A DNA stretch of 41,361 nucleotides from Paraplanobispora siamensis (GTDB taxonomy: Bacteria; Actinomycetota; Actinomycetes; Streptosporangiales; Streptosporangiaceae). The stretch spans positions 1-41,361 of the forward strand of contig NZ_BOOJ01000082.1 of the NCBI RefSeq assembly GCF_016863175.1. Direction: 5' to 3'. Both the position numbers and the translations under genes were made by a program. Shown in pieces: positions 1 through 5,992 of this stretch. The notes under the pieces were generated by a model. The model worked only from the letters and a program-made list of their open reading frames with translations, was not told the origin of the DNA and searched no databases. How positions within the stretch are numbered: position 1 is the stretch's first letter; each line of letters begins with the position of its first letter.

Positions 1-131
1 AGCGCTTCACCGTCTGAGCGGGTGCTTCACCGTCTGAGCGGGCGCTTCACCGTCTGAGCGGGCGCTTCACCGTCTGAGCGGGCGCTTCACCGTCTGAGCG
101 GGCGCTTCACCGTCTGAGTGAGCGCTTCACC
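1..131. repeat. Tandem array of a 20-bp unit
   Basis: Six near-identical copies of a 20-bp unit (GGCGCTTCACCGTCTGAGCG) run head to tail from base 1, followed by a decayed partial copy at 121-131. Differences are single bases at the first, third or last positions. The array starts at the window edge, so it probably continues upstream. A 20-bp period is not a multiple of three, so it is not a protein repeat. Each unit carries short CGCT/AGCG inverted ends. There are no spacers, so it is not CRISPR. Function unknown; a minisatellite or protein-binding array are both possible. Confidence 0.9.
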
Positions 132-168
132 CTCCGGGCCGGCGACCGTCCGGACGAGGAGAGGAAGG

Positions 169-207
169 CGGCGGGCCCGCACCCCGGGAAGGGGCGCGGG
201 CCCGCCG
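169..207 (-). terminator. Hairpin downstream of the DUF3073 gene
   Basis: Perfect 12-bp G+C stem (169-180 pairs with 196-207), with an inner CCCC/GGGG pairing in the loop. It lies about 115 bp past the stop codon of the leftward DUF3073 gene. No T-run follows, which is usual for actinobacterial terminators. Confidence 0.5.
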
Positions 208-323
208 TCATCTCATATGTCCTCCGGATCCGGGCCGGGCGTCCTGCCGTCCGGATCGGGGTGTACGGGATCAGCCTCCCGCCGCGCGCGGCCGTCCCGG
301 GACGGGCCGTGCGGGTCTTTCGC

Positions 324-494
324 CTATCTCCTGTCGGCGGGCTCGGCGAAGGGGTCTTCGGTCTCGTCGACCGGCGCCGGGTTGTCGCCGGCGCCGAGCT
401 CCCTGCGCAGCCGCTCGAGATCCATGTCGTGGGTGCCGTACTTCAGCTGGCGTGCGACCTTCGTCTGCTTCGCCTTGGCTCGACCCCGTCCCAT
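324..494 (-). CDS. DUF3073 domain-containing small protein
   Basis: A 56-residue protein that begins MGRGRAKAKQTKVARQLKY and continues with a THDMDLERLRREL segment and an acidic tail (DETEDPFAEPADRR). This matches the DUF3073 family, short basic-then-acidic proteins found almost only in actinobacteria. The start is an ATG preceded by AAGGGAG. An in-frame GTG three codons upstream is possible but would overlap that ribosome site. No enzymatic motif, signal peptide or membrane segment is visible. The function is not known; the basic head may bind nucleic acid or the ribosome, which is inference only. It is monocistronic, with a hairpin downstream. Confidence 0.9.
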   Translation of the reverse strand: MGRGRAKAKQTKVARQLKYGTHDMDLERLRRELGAGDNPAPVDETEDPFAEPADRR

Positions 495-565
495 TGGCTG
501 CACTCCCTTGTATAGGCCGCACTGGGCCTCTCGTCGCTATCGCATCGCCCGCATCTTACCCAAGA

Positions 566-609
566 CGCTTACGAGTTGAAGAACTCTGCAATTTGCTAGT
601 TTGTAAGCG
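566..609. promoter_or_regulatory. Intergenic inverted repeats between DUF3073 and ArsR genes
   Basis: In an A/T-richer stretch between the divergent genes, GAGTT-gaag-AACTC (573-586) forms a perfect short palindrome. A wider pair CGCTTAC (566-572) and GTAAGCG (603-609) flanks it. ArsR-type regulators usually bind such imperfect palindromes next to their own genes, so this may be the operator of the rightward ArsR gene. It has not been matched to any known site. Confidence 0.4.
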
Positions 610-669
610 GGTCGCGCCCGCGGCCCGACGGGACCGGAGAACGGACGGGACGCACGGAAGGCGGGGATC

Positions 670-741
670 ATGAGCGGGCCTGCGGCGGATTCATCGGCGA
701 CCACCGGCGGGACCGGCGCGCTCCCCGGCGGAACGATCTGA
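670..741 (+). CDS. Possible 23-residue leader peptide upstream of ArsR
   Basis: A short reading frame opens with ATG eight bases after a GGAAGG ribosome site and encodes 23 residues (begins MSGPAADSSATTGG, ends GALPGGTI). Its TGA stop lies two bases before the ATG of the following ArsR gene, which itself has no good ribosome site. That layout fits translational coupling or a leader peptide. Small size and high G+C mean chance is a real alternative. Confidence 0.3.
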   Translation: MSGPAADSSATTGGTGALPGGTI

Positions 742-743
742 CC

Positions 744-1139
744 ATGACCGTGCCGCTGTACCAGGCCAAGGCGGAGTTCTTCCGCACGCTCGGTCACCCG
801 GTCCGCATCCAGGTGCTGGAGCTGCTGCAGAACGGTCCCCTGCCGGTCCGCGACCTGCTGGCCGAGATCGACATCGAGGCCTCCAGCCTGTCCCAGCAGC
901 TGGCGGTGCTGCGCAAGGCCGGGATCGTGACCGCCACCCGCGAGAGCGGCAGCGTCGTCTACGCCCTGTCGGCCCCCGACGTGGCCGGCCTGCTGGCCTC
1001 GGCGCGCTGGATCCTGACCGAGGTGCTGGCCGGTCAGGGCGAGCTGCTGGCCGAGCTGCGCGCCGAGGCCGGCCGGGAGTCAGGCACCCCGGCGCGCCGC
1101 GGAGGTGCGAAGGTCCGCCAGGAGCTCCGCGCGCTCTGA
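744..1139 (+). CDS. ArsR-family HTH transcriptional regulator
   Basis: A 131-residue winged-helix repressor of the ArsR/SmtB type. The N-terminal helix AEFFRTLGHPVRIQVLELL, the recognition helix ASSLSQQLAVLRKAGIV (about residues 48-64) and a beta-wing (TATRESGSVVYAL) are clear. The protein has no cysteine, so the classical ELCVCDL metal site is absent and a metal sensor of that type is unlikely. The C-terminal 20 residues or so are basic and loosely conserved, and overlap the 3' end of a paralogous gene on the other strand. No transporter or metal-resistance gene is adjacent, so the target is not visible. Family call is firm; ligand unknown. Confidence 0.93.
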   Translation: MTVPLYQAKAEFFRTLGHPVRIQVLELLQNGPLPVRDLLAEIDIEASSLSQQLAVLRKAGIVTATRESGSVVYALSAPDVAGLLASARWILTEVLAGQGELLAELRAEAGRESGTPARRGGAKVRQELRAL

Positions 1140-1424
1140 CAGCACGTCGGCGAGGATCGAGCGCGTCACGGTGAGAAGCTTGGCGATGTCCGGGCTGGTC
1201 AGCGAGTAGTGGACGGTCGATCCTTCCTTGCGGGAGAGCACGAGGTTCGCGCGTCGCAGGACGGCCAGCTGCTGTGACAGGTGCGAGGGCTCGATCCCCA
1301 CCTCGGGGAGCAGCTCGGCGACCGAATGATCCCGCTCGCTGAGCAGTTCCAGCACCCGGATGCGTGAGGGATGCCCGAGCGTTTTGAAGAACTCCGCCTT
1401 CAGCTGGTACAGCGGCATGCTCAT
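1080..1424 (-). CDS. ArsR-family HTH transcriptional regulator, paralogue of its convergent neighbour
   Basis: A 114-residue ArsR-type winged-helix protein that opens MSMPLYQLKAEFFKTLGHPS and has recognition helix SHLSQQLAVLRRANLV and wing LSRKEGSTVHYSL. It is plainly a paralogue of the convergent ArsR protein, with the same start, the same SPD(I/V)A(K/G)LL motif and the same length of core. Like it, it lacks cysteine. The two genes meet tail to tail and their last 60 bp are complementary, so each C-terminus is antisense to the other. An inverted duplication of one regulator gene, or two members of a sensing pair, would both explain this. Ligand not known. Confidence 0.93.
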   Translation of the reverse strand: MSMPLYQLKAEFFKTLGHPSRIRVLELLSERDHSVAELLPEVGIEPSHLSQQLAVLRRANLVLSRKEGSTVHYSLTSPDIAKLLTVTRSILADVLSERAELLADLRTSAARRGA

Positions 1425-1604
1425 CGCGCCACTCTACCCACCGCGCGCGCCGGTGCCGGAGGCGTTCGGGCCGCCACCCGGACCTCCTGTCACCCGTAGA
1501 TGGGATCATGGCGGAATGTCCCAGGCTGAGCATCGGCGGCGTGCACCGTCCGGCGGGCGCCGTACAGGCAAAATTGGGGCGTGGGCAGGATCGGGACGGT
1601 AGAG

Positions 1605-2432
1605 ATGGACGATTGCGGGCGTGGGCGGCTGTCGCCGGTGCTGGGCCAGTTGTTCACCGACGGCGGTGAGGGGCGGACGCTCGGGGTCGAGCTGCCGGCC
1701 GGAGACGTGGTCTGGCCGGACCCCGGCTACGCGCGGCTCCTGACCTACGGCCGGCCCGCGTTCTGGCTCAGCGACACGACGGTCTCCGGCGAGCTGTGGG
1801 CCGCCCTGCGGGCCGAGCATCCGCGTTCGGGGCTGTGGCCCGTCCTGCTGGAGGACTCCGTCCAGCCCTGGTCGGCGGGGCAGGTCGCGCCCGACGCCGC
1901 GACCGAGATCGACAACTACCACACCGCCGCGTTCATGGCCGAGGTGTGGGCGGACTGGATCGAGAAGGCCCACCCCGACCAGGTGGAGATCCTCGACCCC
2001 TTCGGGCCCCGGTGCCCCGGCCCGGCCGCGCCCGGGCAGCCGGGCGCCGACCCCGACGCGGTCGCCGACTGGTACGCCGGGATCGTGGCCGAGCGGCGGA
2101 CCCCGCTCGGGCTGGTGGCCGTGGACCGGGGGGCCGACGCCCTGGCGGTGATGGGCTGGCAGGGGGCGCTGAACCACAACGAGTGGATGGTCCCGCTGGC
2201 GGCCGTGGTGCGCAGCTGGGAGGACCGGTTCGGCGCCCGCCTGGTCGGCATGGGGTTCAACACGCTCGACCTGAGCGTCGCGGCGCCTCCCCTCACCATG
2301 GAGCACGCCCTGCACGTGGCCGCCGAGCACTGGACCTTCTGCCCCGACAGCGTGGTGTACGGGGCCGGATCGCTGATCGACTACGCCGAGCAGATCGTGG
2401 GCAGGAACGCCTGGTCGTTCTGGTGGGACTGA
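1605..2432 (+). CDS. DUF4253 domain-containing protein
   Basis: About 275 residues from the ATG chosen; an in-frame GTG at 1581 would add eight residues. The N-terminal half (FTDGGEGRTLGVELPAGDVV...) and especially the C-terminal block match DUF4253: a TPLGLVAVDRGADALAVMGWQG strand, LNHNEWMVPLAAVVRSWEDRFGA, then a VGMGFNTLDLSVAAPP segment and an AAEHWTFCPDSV segment, ending NAWSFWWD. The family is soluble and has no known activity; many members sit near toxin-immunity loci, but no toxin is seen here. No signal peptide or membrane span. A hairpin follows about 65 bp after the stop. Confidence 0.88.
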   Translation: MDDCGRGRLSPVLGQLFTDGGEGRTLGVELPAGDVVWPDPGYARLLTYGRPAFWLSDTTVSGELWAALRAEHPRSGLWPVLLEDSVQPWSAGQVAPDAATEIDNYHTAAFMAEVWADWIEKAHPDQVEILDPFGPRCPGPAAPGQPGADPDAVADWYAGIVAERRTPLGLVAVDRGADALAVMGWQGALNHNEWMVPLAAVVRSWEDRFGARLVGMGFNTLDLSVAAPPLTMEHALHVAAEHWTFCPDSVVYGAGSLIDYAEQIVGRNAWSFWWD

Positions 2433-2498
2433 GCCGTCGGCCGGGCGGGCCCCGCTGACCACCAGCTCCCGCCGGTCACCGCCCGCTCCCGCCGCTCC

Positions 2499-2521
2499 CA
2501 CCGGTCACGGCGTGGCCGGTG
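2499..2521 (+). terminator. Hairpin after the DUF4253 gene
   Basis: CACCGGTCAC pairs with GTGGCCGGTG across a three-base loop, giving a 10-bp stem with one G-U pair. It lies shortly after the DUF4253 stop codon and lacks a T-run. Confidence 0.45.
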
Positions 2522-2580
2522 CGCGGCGCCTTACCAGGTGATCGTCACCGCGCGGGCTCTTGTCGCGCCGGTCCCCGAAT

Positions 2581-2613
2581 GAGATTCTGTTTTCCCCAGA
2601 ACGAGATTCTGTT
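2581..2613 (+). promoter_or_regulatory. Direct-repeat operator candidate upstream of the hydrolase
   Basis: GAGATTCTGTT occurs twice (2581-2591 and 2603-2613), exactly 22 bp apart, i.e. two helical turns. The second copy is also part of GAAC-N8-GTTC. The array ends about 40 bp before the hydrolase start, a fitting place for a repressor or activator site. The A+T-rich block stands out from its surroundings. The binding protein is unknown. Confidence 0.5.
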
Positions 2614-2654
2614 CCGGTGGACCCCGGCGGACGGACCAGCACGGTAGGAGTGCC

Positions 2655-3506
2655 ATGACCTCGCGCGCCTCGGCGAACGGCATCGAGATCGCCTACGACA
2701 CCTTCGGCTCGCCCTCGGGCCGCCCCCTCCTCCTGGTCATGGGGCTCGCCTCCCAGATGATCCACTGGGACGAGGAGTTCTGCGGGCTGCTCGCCGACCA
2801 CGGCCACCATGTCGTCCGCTTCGACAACCGGGACGTGGGGGAGTCCACCCACCTGCACGACGCCGGAGCCCCGGCCCCCGGTACGGACGCGCCGTACCTG
2901 ATCGGGGACATGGCCGACGACGCGGCCGGGCTGCTCGACGCGCTCGGGCTGGAGGCGGCCCACGTGGTCGGCGTCTCGATGGGCGGCATGATCGCCCAGT
3001 CGATGGCCATCCGTCACCCGGGCCGGGTGCTCAGCCTCACCTCGATCATGTCCACGCCGAGCCCTCAGGCGGCCCCGCCCACCGACGCGGCCATGGCGGC
3101 GCTGATGTCGCCGCCCTCGCCGGACCGGGAGACGGCGATCGCGCGGGCGCTGGAGACCTGGAAGGTCATCGGATCGCCGGGCTATCCCCTCGACGAGGAG
3201 CGGATCGCCAGGATCGCCGGGCTGAGCTACGACCGCGCCTACGACCCGGCCGGGGTGGCCCGGCAGTTCACCGCGATCATCTCCTCGGGCGACCGCGCGC
3301 CCCAGCTCAAGGAACTGTCGGTGCCGGCTCTGGTGCTGCACGGGGAGCAGGACCAGCTGGTGCCGCTGCCCGGCGGGATCGCCACGGCGGACGCGATCCC
3401 GGGAGCCAGACTGGTCACCTATCCCGGGATGGGCCACGACCTGCCGCGTGCCCTGTGGGGTGATTTCGTCGCGGAGATCAGCGCTCTGACCTCCGCGGTT
3501 CGCTGA
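2655..3506 (+). CDS. Alpha/beta hydrolase (esterase/methylesterase-like)
   Basis: A 283-residue alpha/beta-hydrolase-fold enzyme. Visible features are the HG-equivalent loop VMGLASQMIHWDEEF (about 28-42), the strand-turn FDNRDVGES (56-64), the nucleophile elbow GVSMGGM with Ser108, the acid Asp233 in LHGEQDQLVP, and His261 in GMGHDLP. These complete a Ser-Asp-His triad. The FDNRD and GVSMGGMIAQ motifs are typical of the subfamily containing aclacinomycin methylesterase RdmC and many unstudied actinobacterial hydrolases, so the substrate cannot be named. Cytoplasmic, with no signal peptide. A GGAG ribosome site precedes the ATG. It stands alone and converges on the Roadblock operon, with two hairpins between them. 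Confidence 0.92.
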   Translation: MTSRASANGIEIAYDTFGSPSGRPLLLVMGLASQMIHWDEEFCGLLADHGHHVVRFDNRDVGESTHLHDAGAPAPGTDAPYLIGDMADDAAGLLDALGLEAAHVVGVSMGGMIAQSMAIRHPGRVLSLTSIMSTPSPQAAPPTDAAMAALMSPPSPDRETAIARALETWKVIGSPGYPLDEERIARIAGLSYDRAYDPAGVARQFTAIISSGDRAPQLKELSVPALVLHGEQDQLVPLPGGIATADAIPGARLVTYPGMGHDLPRALWGDFVAEISALTSAVR

Positions 3507-3511
3507 CCGTT

Positions 3512-3572
3512 CCGCGGGGCGGCACGGCCCCGCGGCCCGGTACGGCCCACGCAGGGGCGCGGGCCGTACCGG
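3512..3572. terminator. Two hairpins between convergent genes (bidirectional terminator)
   Basis: CCGCGGGGC/GCCCCGCGG (3512-3520 with 3527-3535) and CCGGTACGGCCC/GGGCCGTACCGG (3537-3548 with 3561-3572) are both perfect stems. They fill the gap between the rightward hydrolase and the leftward Roadblock operon and probably end transcription from both sides. Confidence 0.65.
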
Positions 3573-3576
3573 TGAA

Positions 3577-3948
3577 TCAGACCTCGAGCTTCTCCTCGAT
3601 GCCGCGTAGAGTGTGCCGCGCCATAGCCAGGTTGGCCCGGGCGCGGTCGAGCGCGAGATAGAGGAAGAGTCCCTTGCCGCTGCGGCCGGTCACCGGCCGG
3701 ATCACGTGGTAGGCACCGCTGAGTGTGATGAGGATGTCCTCGATGGAGTCCTTGAGTCCCAAGGAATCCATCGTGCGGAGCTTGGCCTTGACCACCTCGG
3801 TGTTGCCCGCCGCCGCTACCTGGAGATCCAGATCCTTGGAGCCACCGAGCGAGCCCAGCGCCATCCCGCTGTTGTAGTCCACGACCACCGCGCCGACGGC
3901 GCCGTCGATCGCCATCATCTCCTTGAGAGAGATGTCCATGTTCGCCAT
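3577..3948 (-). CDS. Roadblock/LC7-like protein, last gene of the operon
   Basis: A 123-residue small alpha/beta protein of the Roadblock/LC7 (longin-like) type. The signature is the central VGAVVVDYNSGMALGSLGG hairpin, a helix with AAAGNTEVVKAKLRTMDSL, then the strands EDILITLSGAYHVIRPV and GLFLYLALD, and a final helix NLAMARHTLRGIEEKL. It closely resembles the first gene of the same operon (same D(Y/Q)(N/T)SGMA and (A/S)NLA(M/L)ARH(T/R)L motifs), so the two are paralogues. In other bacteria such proteins bind Ras-like GTPases or dimerise as scaffolds. It starts 13 bp after the previous gene. No GTPase is nearby. Cytoplasmic. Confidence 0.85.
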   Translation of the reverse strand: MANMDISLKEMMAIDGAVGAVVVDYNSGMALGSLGGSKDLDLQVAAAGNTEVVKAKLRTMDSLGLKDSIEDILITLSGAYHVIRPVTGRSGKGLFLYLALDRARANLAMARHTLRGIEEKLEV

Positions 3949-3961
3949 TACTTTTCTCCGA

Positions 3962-4390
3962 TCACTGAGTAAGTGACATTCGGGTGGTGATGGCGGCCAG
4001 ATTCGCCGCCGTTCTGCGGCCCTCCAGTCGCAGCAGCCCGAGGTTGGCCCCCGGGCGGGCGAGGACTGTGAGGACGATCTTGGGGCCGGCGGCGTAGAAG
4101 GCCGCGTAGCCGTTGGAACCGGAGATCAAGGTCTCTTCGAAAGTGCCCTTGTCGACCATGCCCGCCATCCGGCGGCTGAGGGCCAGCAGCGCGGAGGAGA
4201 GGGCACCGGCCTGCTCGATGTCCCCGGCCATGTCACTGGCTATCGGCAGGCCGTCCACGCTGCACGCGATGCTCCCGTTCACCTCGGGCATGCGCTGTCG
4301 CAGCAGGATCATCTCCTGGTGCACCTCGTCCCTCAGTTCCACTGGCATCCTCCTTCCGATCCACTTCAGGGCCCGCAGCCTCAGCGGCAT
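3962..4390 (-). CDS. Roadblock/LC7 domain protein
   Basis: A 142-residue Roadblock/LC7 protein with an N-terminal basic amphipathic helix (RLRALKWIGRRMP, 4-16) ahead of the core. The core shows the family pattern: VNGSIACSVDGLPIASDM (about 37-54), a helix with AGALSSALLALSRRMAG, then strands ETLISGSNGYAAFYAAG and IVLTVLARPGANLGLLRLEGRR. It is closer to the classical MglB-type domain than its two operon partners and is the member most likely to contact a GTPase, although none is encoded here. It starts 10 bp after the DUF4388-like gene and 13 bp before the last Roadblock gene, so co-translation is likely. Confidence 0.9.
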   Translation of the reverse strand: MPLRLRALKWIGRRMPVELRDEVHQEMILLRQRMPEVNGSIACSVDGLPIASDMAGDIEQAGALSSALLALSRRMAGMVDKGTFEETLISGSNGYAAFYAAGPKIVLTVLARPGANLGLLRLEGRRTAANLAAITTRMSLTQ

Positions 4391-4400
4391 GAGGACTGCC

Positions 4401-5450
4401 TCACGCGAGTGCCTCCAATGCGTTCCTGAGCCGGATGAGCAGGTTCACGTCACCCGGGTCCGCCGTCGCCGCCGGAAGACCCGCGGGGAACGGGGAGGCG
4501 GGGGAGGCACCGGGCTCGCGGTCCCGGGTCTCCCGGCCACCGCCCCGCCGGGGCAGCACCGGGCTCCCCTCCGAGACATCACCTCGCCGGGGCAGCACCG
4601 GGCTCTTCTCCGGGTCCGAGACGTCACCTCGCCGGGGCAGCACCGGACTCTTCTCCGGGGACTCGCCCCGCCGATCCGGGACCGGGGCCTTGTCCGGGGG
4701 GTCGCCCCGCCGGGGCGGCGCCGGGCTCTTCTCCGACGAGGCGCTCCGCAGGGCCGGGGCCGCCCGTGCCTGCGCCGCGTCTCCGGCCGCGGCCTCGGGC
4801 TTGCACAGCAGTCCCGCCGCGGCGAGCTGCCGTACCGCCAGCAGCACCGAGTAGGCGGGCCGTCCCAGTTTGCGGGCCAGGTCGGCGGGGGTCGCCGTGC
4901 AGTCCGCGCCGACCAGGACCTCCCACTGGAGCGAGGTCAGCACGATCCTCTGGGCGGGGATGCGCGCCACCGGGACGACGGGCAGCGTGTCCAGATCCGT
5001 GGACGGCCAGGCCTGGTCCAACTGCACTCTCCTTCGGTTGCACTCCCTGACCAGTCCGGTCGCGTCGAAATACCACTGGGGCCCGAGCCAGTGCCGCTCT
5101 CCCGGACGGAAGCGCGACCGGGACCCGGTCACCTGGAGCAGGAAGAACACGGCGTCCATCACCGCCCCCAGCACACAGAACTCCAGCTCGCCCCGGGTGA
5201 GCACACCCCGGTCGACCAGCCGGTCGCCGCCCCACCGCTCCTCGCCCGCCGCCTGCCTGGCCTGCCGTACCGCGTAGGCGGAGACCCGGCCGCTGGCGGT
5301 CAGCAGGTCCTCCACCCGGGGGCAGGAAGGGGTCTCCGCGTAGGTGACCCGGCCACCGGTGAGGTACAGCACCCCGGCCTTGCCCAGACGCAGGGCGCCG
5401 GTCGCCCGGTCTCCGGCGAGGCCGGTGAGGATGCTCTCGACGGTCGGCAT
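4401..5450 (-). CDS. DUF4388/PATAN-like protein with winged-helix segment and Pro-Arg repeats
   Basis: A 349-residue protein. Residues 1-120 (GALRLGKAGVLYLTGGRVTYAE, then VEDLLTASGRVS and LVDRGVLTRGELE) resemble the DUF4388/PATAN domain, a scaffold in bacterial signalling proteins. Residues 168-215 (LQWEVLVGADCTATPADLARKLG...AVRQLAAAGLL) look like a winged-helix DNA- or protein-binding unit. Residues 241-304 hold five copies of an SPVLPRRGD-type repeat, and the protein ends in a conserved-looking amphipathic helix DVNLLIRLRNALEAL. It lies 5 bp after one Roadblock gene and 10 bp before another. This suggests a scaffold or effector of the Roadblock proteins. Exact role unknown. Confidence 0.85.
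   Translation of the reverse strand: MPTVESILTGLAGDRATGALRLGKAGVLYLTGGRVTYAETPSCPRVEDLLTASGRVSAYAVRQARQAAGEERWGGDRLVDRGVLTRGELEFCVLGAVMDAVFFLLQVTGSRSRFRPGERHWLGPQWYFDATGLVRECNRRRVQLDQAWPSTDLDTLPVVPVARIPAQRIVLTSLQWEVLVGADCTATPADLARKLGRPAYSVLLAVRQLAAAGLLCKPEAAAGDAAQARAAPALRSASSEKSPAPPRRGDPPDKAPVPDRRGESPEKSPVLPRRGDVSDPEKSPVLPRRGDVSEGSPVLPRRGGGRETRDREPGASPASPFPAGLPAATADPGDVNLLIRLRNALEALA
4539..4730 (-). repeat. In-frame tandem repeat encoding Pro-Arg-Arg-Gly units
   Basis: Within the DUF4388-like gene, about 190 bp encode five related units of 10-14 residues with core SP(A/V)xPRRGD: SPAPPRRGD, APVPDRRGE, then three copies close to SPVLPRRGD. The last three copies are nearly identical in DNA, so they expanded recently. 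Unit number probably varies between strains. Confidence 0.85.
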
Positions 5451-5455
5451 GGCGC

Positions 5456-5836
5456 TCAGGTGGTGATGAGCCGGTCGGAGAGCGCCTGAAGCCGATGTCG
5501 GGCGAGGGCCAGATTCGACCGCTCCAGATCGAGCCGTACGTATATCGCCAGCGGCCCGTCGAAAACCGTCTCTAACGATCTCAATAAGTGATATCCGCTG
5601 TCCGTGCTTATGATCATGTCGCTGACCCGGACCGCTCCGGTGGGCGACATCATGGCGAGCCCGTCCAGCGCCGCCCGGAGCGTCTCGCTGATCCCCGCGG
5701 CCGATTTCTCCACATCACCGTTGAGACTGCCGCCGCCGGCGGCCACAGCCATCCCGCTGGTCTGGTCGATCACGATCGCGTCCAGCGCACCGGGGATCGC
5801 CATCACCTCGGTGAGGCATTCTTCGATTCCGAGCAC
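5456..5836 (-). CDS. Roadblock/LC7-like protein, first gene of the operon
   Basis: A 126-residue Roadblock/LC7-type protein starting at GTG, five bases after AAGGGAG. The fold pattern is clear: LTEVMAIPGALDAIVIDQTSGMAVAAGGG (9-37), helix KSAAGISETLRAALDGLAMM, strands DMIISTDSGYHLLRSL and GPLAIYVRLDLERSNL, and a final helix ALARHRLQALSDRL. It is a close paralogue of the last gene of the operon. Transcription probably starts in the 156-bp A/T-rich gap upstream (5837-5992), which holds no gene; I see no consensus promoter there. Likely cytoplasmic dimer and scaffold. Confidence 0.87.
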   Translation of the reverse strand: MLGIEECLTEVMAIPGALDAIVIDQTSGMAVAAGGGSLNGDVEKSAAGISETLRAALDGLAMMSPTGAVRVSDMIISTDSGYHLLRSLETVFDGPLAIYVRLDLERSNLALARHRLQALSDRLITT

Positions 5837-5992
5837 TCGATCTCCCTTGCGATGCGTCTTGCGGAAAACGTCGCGGAGAACAGAGTAGGGATATACCGAA
5901 GAGTGCTAAGTGACCTGATTAACGGATAGATGGAAGGAGAGGCAGGATTTAACCACCGAGTAGAAGGATGTGCACTCCGAGTGGAATGCCGT

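Noticed and set aside
1-131. CRISPR array
   Set aside because: Units abut with no spacers, and there are no cas genes.
744-1424. Arsenic or metal resistance locus
   Set aside because: Both ArsR-type proteins lack cysteine, and no arsenite pump, reductase or metal transporter is near.
5456-5836. Classical conservon (cvn) operon
   Set aside because: No histidine kinase, DUF742 or GTPase gene is present; only the Roadblock part is shared.
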